From: Paraspadella gotoi
Taxonomy: Eukaryota > Chaetognatha
Assembly: GCA_051294375.1 (NCBI GenBank)
Contig: CM119269.1
Location: forward strand, 3,456,810-3,520,809
Length of the DNA stretch: 64,000 bases
Direction of reading: 5' to 3'
The notes under the pieces were generated by a model. That model worked only from the letters and a program-made list of their open reading frames with translations. It was not told the origin of the DNA and did not search any database. A program made the position numbers and the translations under genes. The first letter of the stretch is position 1; each line of letters begins with the position of its first letter. This document shows positions 1 through 10,599 of this stretch, one piece after another.

Positions 1-1000
1 TTGTGTTTTATTAAATATTCTTAACATAAATCACGTTTGATAGTTTAAATAGTTTAGCTACTTCAAAATTAGATATATTGAAATAAAAAAAGTCATTCAA
101 ATTTTAAATAAGGAATACTTGATCTGAACTATAAAAGAATAACGCAAATATTTCATATAAATAAAAGAATCTTATGCTGGCTTTATAGAGATTTATAGAG
201 GTTACTAGGCTAACACCAACCGCAAACAGATTAGTCGCTCCGACAAAAAACTTAATAGTAAAAAAGTCACGAATTTGGGATTCGCCCGGTATTTTTATTA
301 TTCCGTCGAGTAAAACCGAGTGATAAAAAGAAAAAAAAGAGTCCTTAGACATGTAGAGGTTCCGGATGAATAGAGATCTGAGATGCGAGAAATTCCTCAT
401 GTCGGAGGTTCGGGATGTTGAGTAATTTGATTAACGCTCGAATGTCTAATGCGATTAACTGTGAAGGAAGAAGGAAGAAAATCCAGGAGAGGAAAAGACC
501 GTTGACGATTGTGAAACGGAAAAGGCAACTGTGACGTGGAGACATGAAAGGCAGGGAACCGGTGACATGGAAAAGGATCTCGGTCACATGGAGAAAGTGG
601 AAAAGGATGTGGCAAGATAGCTTATTTATTAAAATGAATGGATAATTTTTATATTGGTTGTACAATTTCATAAAAATGATCAGTTTTAAATGTGACACGG
701 AAAATCGAGCTAAAATAAAAATGACTTTTTTATGAAACATCATATGTCAAGAGCCGGGTTGCTTGTGATGCCAATTGGGAGGCGGCATTCACTGTTGGCT
801 TTTGGGCTTCCGACCCTTTGTGCGCGCGCCGCCACTGGCGCGGGTACGCTTTGCCAACGCAGAGGGAAGTCGGTTAGGACTGTGATTGGAACTCACGGCC
901 TCTGCGATGGCCAGCCAATCCCATTGGCTCAGATGGAGAACGCGCCATCCCAGAGGCCGTGAGTTCCATCCACAGTCCTAACGACTTCCCTCTGCGTTGG
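1..1000. repeat. Partial copy of segment X ending in a fold-back
   Basis: Bases 1 to about 945 run parallel to about 1577-2450, with scattered one-base indels and a few substitutions. The last ~50 bases before the gap (about 950-1000) are the reverse complement of about 850-905, so the contig end folds back on itself. No gene is recognised. A Lys/Arg/Glu-rich open frame in this stretch is not kept in frame between the copies. Confidence 0.8.
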
Positions 1001-1025
1001 NNNNNNNNNNNNNNNNNNNNNNNNN
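1001..1025. other. Assembly gap (25 N)
   Basis: A fixed-size run of 25 N, the same length as seven others in the window, so it is a placeholder and not a measured distance. It separates the folded contig end at 1-1000 from the start of the full segment X. Confidence 0.99.
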
Positions 1026-1047
1026 CAAAAAAAAAGTCAATTTTAGT

Positions 1048-1130
<83 letters not shown>

Positions 1131-2608
1131 TCAACATTTGTCGTTGTCTCAAAAGTCAAGGTTATCCGAAAATCGCCCAATGGAAGGAAACTGCCATAAA
1201 ATTAGCGAATTATGACAAAATTCACACGTGAAAAAGACGTAGTTGTCTGGTTTAAGGACAACTTGACACGAGGGTCTTGCTAGGGTCGGGGTGACTGCTG
1301 GTGCTTAGGGACAGAAAGTCGTACAGTTGAACGGATACAAACAACTTGACAAGGACAAAATAGACAGTTGTGAAATTATGAACCGGCATAAAAGAGGAAC
1401 ATCGTAAGTCTTGACGAAAACGACGAGTTTCCGCGGAGACCGAAGAAACTTCAAAATTCATGTTGGTGAAGGACACGAGTTGATTTGAGGCAAAGTAATT
1501 TGTAGAGACACGAGTCACGTCAATCAAAGAAACGTTGTACATTTTTTTTTATCTAAGGTGGTCCATTGAGTTTCAATTTTGTGTTTTATAAATATTCTTA
1601 ACAATAAAATCACGTTTGATAGTTTAAATAGTTTAGCTACTTCAAATTAGATATATTGAAATAAAAAAGTCATTCAAAATTTTTAAATAAGGAATACTTG
1701 ATCTGAACTATAAAAAAGAATAACGCAAAATATTTCATATAAAAAGAATTCTTATGCTGGCTTTAAGAGGATTTATAGAGTTACTAAGCTAACACCGACC
1801 GCAAACAGATTAGTCGCTCGACAAAAAACTTAATATAATCATCAGAAATATAGTCACGAATTTGGATCGCCGTGTATTTTTAATTATCCGTCGAGTAAAC
1901 CGAGTGATAAAAAGAAAAAAAAGAGTCTTAGAATGTGAGAGATTCCGGATGAGAGAGATTCCGTCATGTCGGAGGTTCGGGATGTGAGTAATTGTGATTA
2001 ACGCTCGAATGTCTAATGCGATTAACTGTGAAGGAAGAAGGAAGAAAATCCAGGAGAGGAAAAAGACCGTTGACGGTTGTGAAACGGGAAAAGGAACCTG
2101 TGACGTGGAGACATGGAAAAGACAGGAAGACTCGGAACATGGAAAAGGATCGGATCACACGTGAAATTGAAAAGGATGTGGGTGACATAAAAAAATAATC
2201 AGTGACACGAAAAATCGGCCTAAAATAAAAATGACTTTTTTATGAAACATCATATGTCAAGAGCCGGGTTGCTTGTGATGCCAATTGGGAGGAGCATCTC
2301 ACTGTTGGCTTTTGGGCTTCCGACCCTTTGTGGCGCCGCCCGCCACTGGCGCGGTTGCGCTTTGCCAACGCAGAGGGAAGTCGTTAGGACTGTGGATGGA
2401 ACTCACGGTCTCTGGGATGGCGCGTTCTCCCTCTGAGCCAATGGATTGGCTGAACGAGGGTGGATGTGAGGCGGTGTGAATATACCGCCACAACATCATA
2501 TTGATGGTGTGAGGTCCTAAAATCATTTGGATGGATTTTTGTAAAAAAAAAGAATTTAAGAAACGATGAAACGATTTAATAATTTAAAAATGGTGCCGAA
2601 GAAAACGA
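1026..2608 (+). repeat. Segment X, forward copy (~1.58 kb)
   Basis: This segment recurs as its reverse complement at 16514-18067. In both places it is joined without a gap to the same downstream sequence (block Y, starting GATAAGAGGTTTGG). It starts with an A-run and a (CT)n array and ends near GGTGCCGAAGAAAACG. No terminal inverted repeats, target-site duplications or transposase are visible. Short open frames, for example 2016-2198 (+, 60 aa, K/R/E-rich), are broken or altered in the other copies, so no gene is called. Confidence 0.8.
1050..1130. repeat. (CT)n microsatellite
   Basis: About 80 bases of almost pure CT dinucleotide, with one interruption near the 3' end. The matching (GA)n tract lies at about 17970-18049 in the inverted copy of segment X. 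Confidence 0.97.
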
Positions 2609-3748
2609 TTTGATAAGAGGTTTGGTACATTAAAGACAACCGCCCCCGATTTTTCACGGTAGGGGCACCTCGAGGGCCGCGGGGCTCTAACTTCGTTCCG
2701 AGGTTAAACCAACCAGTTGGACTTTTTGGTCGACGACACCTGACGAAGTCGTTCCTCGAATTTGGGTCCGACGAAGGGTTGTTGTCATCGCGCCGTGTCG
2801 ATCTCGCTGATTAGTTATAAAACAAATTTAAAAGAAAAACAAACAAACGAAAAAAAAAACAATTAACGAAGCAACGAAATCATCTCGGCTGGACTTTCGT
2901 CCAAAATTCTTTTTCTATTCCTCTTCCCCTTTCTTTTCTTTTTTTTTAATTCCGTCCACGATTCTTTCTTTTTTCCTAATTCTTTCTTTTTTTCTATTTT
3001 TTTCTTTTTTTCTAATTCTTTCTTTTTTCCTAATTCATTTCGACTTTTTTTAGTTGATTGGTTTCTATTTTTGAATAGGTTGTCTGACTCGTTGAATCTT
3101 TTTTGGGGGGGGAATGGCCAGTCGGAAAATTTTCATTTTTCATTTAGTTTTTATAATTACGGTTTTATCTTTTATTATTTATATTTACTTAATTTCTTCA
3201 TCTTTTAATAGTTTTACCTATTTGCTTTCCCAATCTTCCCCTTTAATCTTTTTTAAAATATCCCTCTTCTTTTCCCGCCCTCGGGGATCAGGTATTCCTC
3301 CCCGGGGAATCCAAAAACTCGATCGATTTTCGTGTCGCCAAAAAAAAAACCCAACTTTTTATCCTTAAAGTTCGCTCGTCTTTTTTTTTCTTTTTTGGTT
3401 TTACGAAGTGACTTCAGAGCGAATTCGTCCCGACTGGCGATAAGTGAAAGGCTGTGAAGTAATTTTGAATTCCCGGTGAAAAACGTCGTCGCCGAAAGCC
3501 TTTTTAATTCTCCATCACTTTTTATCACATTCACCCCGAATGTCGGCTAAATGTTTAGAAAAAATACTTCCCTGGCTTGGAATCCAATTAACGATGTTTA
3601 AGATGGGATGCGATCACTCGTGCATCCCAAAGTGGATTGCCTTGAAGACTGTGATAACCATCACTTTTAACCCGTATTTATCTAAACTTGCCCAAGTCGA
3701 ACTGACGATGACCACCCCGCTTCAAAGACCTTCGGGCCACCGCGAGGC

Positions 3749-3772
3749 GTCGTCGTCGTCGTCGTCGTCGTC
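3749..3772. repeat. (GTC)n microsatellite
   Basis: Eight GTC triplets follow a GC-richer stretch. The same array is at about 19187-19215 in block Y copy 2. Confidence 0.95.
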
Positions 3773-4032
3773 TTCCGTTTGATGAATTGATGAGATAATT
3801 TGTCCGGTAATTGGTCCTGCTGCTGCATCTCCGACAAAGTTATTTTTAATCCCGATGACGGAATCGTTTTCCCTTCTATAAATAAATCAGTTTTTTTTAT
3901 TTTTAAAATTATATTTCTTTTCTTTCATAGGTAATTTTTGCCCATCTATTTCTTTCATTGGTCATTCGATTATAACCTCTTTTTTCTACTCTCTCTTTCT
4001 CTCTTTTTTCTCTTTCTCTCTCTCTGGCTCCT

Positions 4033-4245
4033 CTCTCTCTATTCCTGTCCATCTCTCCTCTCTACCTCTCTTTCTCTCCTCTATTCCTCTCCTTCTTCCT
4101 CTCTATTCCTGTCCATCTATCCTCTCTACCTCTCTTTGTCTCCTCTATTCCTCTCTTTCTTCCTCTCTATTCCTGTCCATCTCTGCTCTCTATCTCTCTT
4201 TCTCTTCTCTATTCCTCTCTTTTATTCCTCTCTTTCTTCCTTCAC
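4033..4245. repeat. 64-bp minisatellite, about 3.3 units
   Basis: The key word ATTCCTGTCCATCT occurs at 4041, 4105 and 4169, an exact 64-base period. Units are pyrimidine-only apart from sparse A and G, and contain CTACCTCTCTTT and CTCTATTCCTCTC. The array runs into a pure (CT)n tract at about 4247-4284. In the second copy the key word is at 19475, 19535 and 19600, so spacing there is 60 and 65 bases. Leu/Ser-rich frames across it are repeat translations, not genes. Confidence 0.9.
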
Positions 4246-4288
<43 letters not shown>

Positions 4289-5229
4289 ATTTCGGTCTTC
4301 CTCTCTCTTGGAGACTGCCGGTAACGGGACTTAATTATTGATCTTGGCATCCGACGGTTTTTTTTTTCTCCTTTGAAAAATAATTTTAAACGAAGTTTTT
4401 CTCGCGGTTTTTCTTCTTTTTTTTCTTCTTTTTTTCTTTTTATTTCAAAACACGTTCCTCTTTTTAATCACTTTATTTTTTTTTCGTAATTCTTTGTTCT
4501 CTTTGCTGCACCCCGCACAAGGAACACTCCCGTAACAACTTTTTTCCTCGGTCGCAAAGACGAACGCTTTTCCAGATTTTGTGATCCGGATTTTGAATTC
4601 GCGAATTTCCTTCGTTTTTTTGTCCGTTAAAAAAATTATTACCTGAGCCAAAAAACTCAATGACTCAAAGGCACGCTTAAGCTTTTTTGTTTAAACCAAT
4701 AAAAACGGTATTCAACTATTCATTTTATCGACTTAAAATAGAACCTTAAATCTCTTTGTTTTTTTCTTAGCTATCTTTCCTCCCTCTTTCCCTTTCCCGA
4801 TCGCTTCATACTTTTCCTTCCTCCAATCGAACGACGTTTGACCGCAGAATTCATCTTTCTTTTCTATTCTTTCTTTTCTATTCTATTATTCGTCTTTCTT
4901 TTCCATTTCATCCTCCCGATTTGTTTTCTCTCGATCCGATTCGACGTTTCACCAAATCTCATTTTTTCCTTTTCACTTTTATCCGAATACAAAATCTGCA
5001 AGATCAGCGATACCGACGCTTTTGGGTGTGAGCGACGCTAACATCTGTACTGACGTTTTCGGCTAGACCCAGAAAAACATCTGTACCCCCGACGATGCAG
5101 CCATTCCTGACATAACGGGCGCCCCTCCACTCTGGGAATCCTTGGGGTTTGAGATGTTTTGTCGACGGATCTACTTGGACGATTATTTACGGAATGACAT
5201 TTTCCGTTTCTTAAGATCTCTTCTCGGGA

Positions 5230-5301
5230 TCATCGTTACCGTCGGCTTAGTCATCGTCATCATCATCATCANNNNNNNNNNCATCATCATCATCATCATC
5301 G
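5230..5301. repeat. (CAT)n array interrupted by a 10-N gap
   Basis: CAT triplets lie on both sides of ten N at 5272-5281. The equivalent region of copy 2 (about 20717-20808) is sequenced through and shows an interrupted CAT array, so the gap is a collapsed simple repeat. Confidence 0.95.
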
Positions 5302-5860
5302 CTCTTGTCGTAGTCGTCAAATTTCACGTCCACGTGTACATTCCAAGTCGTCAGTTTTGAGTCTCGTTTAAATTTGCTTGTTGTTGTTATCTTTCTCGTA
5401 ATCGTGCGATTCCTAATCGTTCATATTTCTTTTATCGTCAAATTTACAATTTATTTGGTTAAATTTTTGTTTTTTGTTTGTTTGTTTGTTAGTTTTTTAT
5501 TCCATTTTATTATTAAGTTCATTCTAAATTTACCCGTTAACTTTGACGGCTTATCTCTTTCCCCTCATCAATAGCTTTGTTTTTTTTTTTTTAATTTTTG
5601 TTTAGTTCTTATCGCTGCCATCGTGCAAGTTATGAAATAACATTATATGAAATTAGTACAACCAATATAAAAATTATCCATTCATTTAATAAAAAAGATA
5701 TTCATAAGCTATTTAATATTATTTTAATTTTTAAATTACTTTGGTCAATTAAAAATCGTCTTTCTCATTTGCTCATTGATCGTTCGCGGTCTCTACTAAA
5801 ATCCAGGAAATCTCCAAAACCCGCCTTGTTATTGTCGTAGTCGTCGTCATCTTCGATTGG

Positions 5861-5861
5861 G

Positions 5862-5896
<35 letters not shown>

Positions 5897-5897
5897 T
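5861..5897. repeat. (CGT)n microsatellite
   Basis: About twelve CGT triplets. The equivalent tract in copy 2 is at about 21367-21400 and is interrupted. Confidence 0.95.
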
Positions 5898-6136
5898 CTC
5901 GTTTTAATCCATCTCGTTTCATCCTCGGATTTAGAGTCAATTCTTCCCTCTTATCTTTTTTTTTTCTGAGAGAAAAAAAAAACGTAAATTAAAATATAAA
6001 TTAATTTTTAAAAGACCTACATCTTAATCAACGGATAAAAAATTCACGTTTTTTACAAATTTTTAACGAGTCTTTACCCTTTTTTTATTGCACAAACAGA
6101 TTTTTATTTAGTTCTCACGCTTCAAGTTTTACAACA

Positions 6137-6187
6137 ATGATTACTTCTTCGGATAAAAAAAAAATGAATTCGAACGAATTTAATTAA
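6137..6187 (+). CDS. Short upstream ORF in the gene A leader
   Basis: ATG at 6137 opens a 16-residue frame (MITSSDKKKMNSNEFN) that stops at TAA 6185-6187, 87 bases before the gene A start. In block Y copy 2 an ATG in the same place gives MITSSDKKKMNSKRI and then a stop, so the first 12 residues are kept. By analogy with other eukaryotic leaders it could dampen translation of gene A if the leader is transcribed in this form. It could equally be chance in an AT-rich leader. Confidence 0.3.
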   Translation: MITSSDKKKMNSNEFN

Positions 6188-6274
6188 AGTTTTTAAAAAC
6201 CGACTTTGCCTCATAGTCGAAAACCTTCGACCCATAAATAAAAACTCCTTTGCGTAATTCCTGGACCTCGCGTC

Positions 6275-7089
6275 ATGGATTTCGCCGTCATGAACGGATT
6301 CGCCACAATAAGAAAGTCCAACCTGGACAAAGCCTCTTGGAAGAATTGGGGCACGAAGGACTACGTCCCGATTCCGGACTTTCTCGTCGGCTCCGGCGTC
6401 GGCGGCGTCAACACCGGCGTCAACGGCGGCGCCGCCCCCATCGCCGATCCCCTCGCCAACGCCTCCATGACGGCGTCGTTCACGCTCGGCTCGTCGTCGT
6501 CGTCGTCCACCCGGCGATCTGTCGGAAAATCTCTCGGCAGATCTCACGGGGGATCCACCGGAAATCTACACATCCGCATCAAAGAATTCGGTTGCGTGGA
6601 ATTCGACGAAGAGTTGGAGCCGAAAGACGGTCGCTCCTCCAGGCGCTCTGGCGATCGCTCCTTCGACGGTTTCGATCGATTCGAGGATGGATCCGTCTGC
6701 TCCACCGACCGCTTCGATCGCTCCTCTCATCTCCGCTCCTCTGACCGACGTTTCGATCGCTCCGTCGACCCCATCGCCGAACTTTGCTGCGGAACGGTAA
6801 ATCGCTCCAGCGACTCTACCGACTCCAGCCAAGGATCTGGCCGTCGCTCCAGTAAATCCCCATCGCCTCGTCACAGCTCCAGTAAATCACCATCGCCTCG
6901 TCAGGGATCCTTTCGTCTTCGCTCCTCTCCGTCCCCGTCTCCTCAGTTAACGCCGTCGCAACCGTTGCCGCAATCTTTGCCGCAGATACTGCAGCAACAG
7001 CCTCATCAATATGTGCAGCAAAACGGACGAGTATACTATCAATCAAAAAACGCGCCGAGCAATCACTGGATGCATAAGAGAAGTCTGAG
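6275..7089 (+). CDS. Gene A: first coding exon, Ser/Arg/Pro-rich protein of unknown family
   Basis: ATG at 6275 has G at -3 and G at +4, a good start context. The frame gives 271 whole codons, then a likely donor at CTGAG|GTATGA (7090), with intron phase 2. Past that point the frame turns into a Lys/Arg/Glu run made by an AAAG-rich tract, which I take as intron. Layout: residues 1-37 a compact N-terminus (MDFAVMNGFATIRK...WKNWGTKDYVPIPDF), 38-60 Gly/Val/Ala linker, 72-92 Ser-rich with a six-Ser run, 99-115 IRIKEFGCVEFDEELEP, 116-170 Arg/Ser/Asp/Phe repeats (FDGFDRFEDG, DRFDRSS), 190-209 two SSKSPSPR units, 216-248 Pro/Gln-rich, and a C-terminal NHWMHKRSL. No catalytic motif, signal peptide or membrane segment is visible. 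The composition suggests a largely disordered, phosphorylatable protein. I do not recognise the family. The second copy is frameshifted. Confidence 0.6.
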
Positions 7090-7840
7090 GTATGAGAATG
7101 ATAAAGAAGGAAAGAGAGAAAGAAAGAAGAAAAAGAAAGAAAAAATGAAAGGAGATAAAGAAAGAAGAAAAAGAAAGAAAAAAAGAAAGAAAGTGAATGA
7201 TAAAATTAAAAATAATTTTGGCTCCAAATTTCGCTTGCTACGCGCACTCCAAATATTAAATATAAATTTCCGTACGGAGACCTTTCAAGTTTATGTTTAC
7301 TCTCAATAATTTGGAAAGGGTACATATTATATATTTGCCTTTTTTTACTATTTCCTTTTATTTTCTTTTTATCGCTGGATTTTTTTCCGCCTTTTTTTTC
7401 TTTTCCGTTTGACGCGATATTATTTATGCGAAGTCGCGTCGACTTCTGAATTTGAAAGAGAAAATGAATTAAAAAGAAGTTGATTATGATTATACATGCG
7501 GGTTAGTTGATTTAAGATGGAATTAAGAATGAATGCAAGAAAGAAAAAATTGTGAATATCCCACAGAACAGTTTTCCTTACCACTTAATACCGTGTATGG
7601 AAATGCATAGAAAAAATGAATGTGTATTAAAATCGACTCGATGAAATATTATAAATATTAAATTACTAATTGTTTTTTCTTTAAAATTCCTAACAATTAT
7701 CTTCATAACACGAGTAAAAAAGTCGTGACTTACCTAGATCGCATAAAATATACAAACAATGTCAGGAAACGGACAGATGTACAATATTCATCCTTGCTGT
7801 ACCGTCATTCGATAGCGCAGCTGTGAGCACTCGAGCATTA
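7090..7840. other. Probable intron or downstream non-coding sequence of gene A
   Basis: It begins with the GTATGA donor, continues into an AAAG-rich tract (7110-7200) and then AT-rich sequence conserved in copy 2 (22605 onward). No shared open frame is visible. Confidence 0.5.
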
Positions 7841-7843
7841 CGA

Positions 7844-7902
<59 letters not shown>

Positions 7903-8044
7903 TCACCCACTTTTGCCCTTTTCGTCGCCAACGAGGGTCACGATTTAATTCGGGAAAAATCATCGGAGGAGAAAAAATCTGGAAAATAGATCCCCACGAA
8001 GATTCCGAGTCAATTGAGAGAGAGAGAGAGAGAGAGAGGAGAGG

Positions 8045-8131
<87 letters not shown>
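7844..8131. repeat. Paired (CT)n and (GA)n tracts with a 115-base loop
   Basis: A (CT)n tract at 7844-7900 is followed by a (GA)n tract at 8016-8131. The two are mutually complementary over at least 50 bases and leave a 115-base spacer. The pair is repeated in copy 2 (about 23348-23412 and 23526-23630), with more interruptions. A transcript of either strand could form a long stem-loop. Confidence 0.85.
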
Positions 8132-8132
<1 letters not shown>

Positions 8133-8207
8133 ATCTGGAAAAATTCCCTGTTCGTCTTTAAATCTAAGTGGATGATTATAATCAAATTGATCGAACCAAC
8201 GACGACT

Positions 8208-8236
8208 ACGACGGCGACGACGACGACGACGACGAC
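8208..8236. repeat. (CGA)n microsatellite
   Basis: An interrupted run of CGA/ACG triplets. In copy 2 (about 23700-23750) the same place reads as an Asp-rich frame, see 23673-23786. Confidence 0.9.
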
Positions 8237-8279
8237 ATTTCCGATCGTCAACACTTTAATCTCGAGTCATTGAAGACTT

Positions 8280-8830
8280 AGAGATGCAGGAAACCTCGCG
8301 GGCATGGATCACTCGGATATTCTAAATTGCTCTAGGGCAAAGGCAAGATAATAATGACTAAACGGGGTCTTATAACATTCGAAGTCTTTTAACTTTAAGC
8401 GTTTAGAGCGCGTCAGAATCTCCTTCGAGGCACTGGAGTGGCTTAATATCATTTACCCGTTAGATCTATCTGAACGGTAATATTAAATTGCGCTAACGAT
8501 TAGTCTTCGGTCCCGGGTTCTCGCCCTGTTAGGAATTGTCGACAGCCTCTTCTCTCGGTCACTTCAAGCACAACCTCATATAAGGCTCACCAGCTTCGAA
8601 TAGGCTTATTACCAAATGATCAACTCTCAAGCACTTTATGACACTTTATGACAGTTTATGATTGGAAAAACCTTTCTCAGCCTAGTTTTGGAGGCACAGC
8701 TTCTTCCTTACTCGCAACCTCTAAAATAAAGCATTAGAGCACGGCTCCAAAGCAAAGTAAAGCATTAAAGCACGGCCCCAAAGCAAAGCTCCTTCCTTCT
8801 TTAAAAAGTCGTTAAAAGTGATCGCACCAG
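8280..8830. other. Conserved non-coding stretch with a short tandem repeat
   Basis: It is well conserved between copy 1 and copy 2 (23787-24340) and less simple than its surroundings, but has no shared open frame. It includes CTTTATGACA-type decamers near 8633-8662 and the 31-bp tandem pair listed separately. No RNA gene could be recognised. Confidence 0.5.
8727..8788. repeat. 31-bp direct tandem duplication
   Basis: Two adjacent 31-base units, 8727-8757 and 8758-8788, both start TAAAGCATT and end CCAAAGCAAAG, and differ at two positions. Both units are also present in copy 2 at about 24235-24297. Confidence 0.9.
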
Positions 8831-8894
8831 GAAATAAAAAGTCAGAAGCCGTCGGCCTCACGTGGCGAAAGTGGCGTAGAATGCTGCATAAAGG

Positions 8895-8896
<2 letters not shown>

Positions 8897-8993
<97 letters not shown>

Positions 8994-9152
8994 ATTATCA
9001 TTAATTTGTGTATTTACTCCCGGGATGAGACAGTAAAAAACATCGTAAAGGGAGACAGGATTTAGGTTCGTAATTTTTATTTAGATGTTTTTGAAAGGTG
9101 ATGAGGAGAGAGAGAGAGGAGAGAGAGAGGAGAGAGAGAGAGAGAGAGAGAG
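8897..9152. repeat. Second CT/GA tract pair with a 112-base loop
   Basis: The (CT)n tract at 8897-8993 is followed by (GA)n at 9106-9152. The spacer (8994-9105) is about the same length as in the pair at 7844-8131. In copy 2 the CT arm is at about 24409-24495 and the GA arm at 24602-24627 is shorter and degenerate. Confidence 0.85.
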
Positions 9153-9317
9153 TTAAACTTTAAATTAAAAACACTGTTGACTCAGTGAGCGCTAGTTATG
9201 TTAAATTGTTTGTTCATGTCTGCTAGATTTTGAAATATGAATGTCAGAGACTCAAGTTCTGAAACTTTTTTCTTTCCAAGTTTCTCTCCTCTATGGCGAT
9301 TGTTTTGTTTTCTCGAG

Positions 9318-9358
9318 AGCTCACAGCCTCACAGACTCACAGCCTCACAGCCTCTCAC
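9318..9358. repeat. CTCACAGC-type short tandem repeat
   Basis: Five imperfect units of CTCACAGCC/CTCACAGA follow each other. The same array is at about 24792-24833 in copy 2. Confidence 0.85.
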
Positions 9359-9359
9359 T

Positions 9360-10420
9360 CTGTTTTCATTTGACTTTCTCCTCGGCCATGGAACGTGACT
9401 CTCGTGTTTGTTTACTTTCCCGCGTTTCATTTCACATTTTCCTTAACCGTTATTTTCTTGTAAAAGGATTTTATTCTCTTTCTAGGAGTACATTGTCTAA
9501 TTAGCGTCTTTTTAGTTTTTATTTCTTTTTCTAACATGCAGAAAAAAATCATATTTCTGTTTTTTCTATGAATATAAAATCGTATTCATAGACGCATATA
9601 TTCATTTTTCAACGACAATATTCCTCGTTTTGTCTCTTTTTAAATGTTATTTTCTTTCTCTATTTTTTTTCTTCAACTTTTTCCTTCATTTATTTTCCTC
9701 TTTTATTTTCTCCTTCCTTTTTTTTCCGACGTCATCCTTAGCGTCACATCTTCTTAATGAGCTCACAAGACAACAACGACAACAAAAACAGAAACAGAAA
9801 AAACTGAAAATTCCCGCGAAAACAAAGAGAGAAACAAAGTCAAGTAAAAAGGGAAAAAAAGGCCAAATGCAGCATTTAACGAATGCTTAAGCAGATAAAA
9901 AAAATTTAATAGTTACAAAAAAAAACAGAACGAAAAGAAAGAAACATAAAACAGAAAAATCAAAAAAGCCAGAGAGAGAAACGGAAGACGAGCCGAGCGG
10001 AGGTGGAAACGCTAACGTCCTCGTTCTCGCTCCGGGAGACGAAAAAAACAGTTTTCATAACAACGTGCGATTTCGATTTTTAAAACGAGCTCCGTCATTT
10101 CCATTTATGGCTCTTTTGTTGTCGGTAGAAATGGGCGATAAAACTTTGACAAATCACCCCCACGTTGTTATCATCCTCCTGTTCGTTAGTAATTTTCTTT
10201 GATTTTTTTTTCCTATCCGTTTTCTATCCTATTCTATCCTATTTTCTTAAATTTGACAATTTTGTCTTCGGTAACCAGGTCTCTCTCCCTCTCTATCTAT
10301 CTAGATCTTTCTTCTCCACTTCCTCCCTCTCTCCCTCAGTTTTCTCTCTCTCTCTCTCTCCCCGTCGTCTCTAACTTTCCGCGCGCGCATCCCGTCGCTT
10401 TCTCCCCTTAACTTCTTTGC
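9360..10420. other. No gene recognised
   Basis: T-rich sequence (9480-9740) is followed by an A-rich stretch (9770-9970) and pyrimidine-rich sequence (10280-10410). Copy 2 carries the same sequence with indels, and no reading frame survives in both copies. Confidence 0.5.
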
Positions 10421-10426
10421 CGCGAT

Positions 10427-10579
10427 ATGCAAATGAGTTTATATGACCGGCGGGATCGCGGGAGGCGGCTCCTGGTTGGTGGTCCGAGAGGAGATGATGC
10501 AATTAAAGAAAAGGCGGGACGACGACGATGACGACGATGACGACGACGAAAACAGTGATGGTGATGGTGAATATATAAA
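10427..10579 (+). promoter_or_regulatory. Candidate promoter: octamer motif plus TATA box
   Basis: An exact octamer ATGCAAAT lies at 10427-10434 and a TATA-like TATATAAA at 10572-10579. Between them is GC-rich sequence (GGCGGGATCGCGGGAGG). Both motifs recur in copy 2 (octamer 25903-25910, TATA-like run about 26054-26062). The octamer is a known POU-factor site in animal promoters. No gene immediately downstream is certain: a short frame starting at ATG 10760 (MFSFRSRFGFSGQI) is shared by both copies but then differs. An A/T-rich match by chance is possible for the TATA element. Confidence 0.35.
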
Positions 10580-10599
10580 GGAAGACATAAATTTCGCTC

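Larger units (their letters stand above)
2612..6100. other. Non-coding, T-rich sequence upstream of gene A
   Basis: No coding region can be supported. Most of 2900-3400, 3880-4020 and 4340-4500 is T-rich low complexity. More balanced sequence at 2612-2830, 3400-3740 and 4980-5200 is conserved in the second copy at 18078 onward, but no open frame longer than ~80 codons is shared by the two copies. It may be intergenic or an upstream intron. Confidence 0.6.

Noticed and set aside
2016-2198. 60-residue basic frame in segment X
   Set aside because: The copies at 432-620 and 16930-17110 do not preserve it; composition follows short AACATGGAAAAG-like repeats.
1026-2608. Segment X as a transposon
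   Set aside because: No terminal inverted repeats, target-site duplication or transposase; its edges are simple repeats next to gaps or joins.
4041-4245. CRISPR-like regular repeat
   Set aside because: The 64-base units are adjacent, with no unique spacers, in a eukaryotic setting.
3938-4324. Leu/Ser/Pro-rich open frames over CT-rich DNA here and at many other CT tracts
   Set aside because: They are translations of (CT)n and the 64-bp minisatellite, with no start context or splice sites.
7090-7309. C-terminal extension of gene A to 344 residues
   Set aside because: It begins exactly at a GTATGA donor and becomes a Lys/Arg/Glu run from an AAAG-rich tract, so it is probably intron.
8448-8490. 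Imperfect hairpin with GGTAATATTA, resembling a rolling-circle origin nonamer
   Set aside because: The stem is poor, copy 2 changes it, and no replication gene is nearby.
8500-8530. tRNA T-arm-like GGTCCCGGGTTCTCGCCC
   Set aside because: No acceptor stem, D arm or anticodon arm could be fitted around it.
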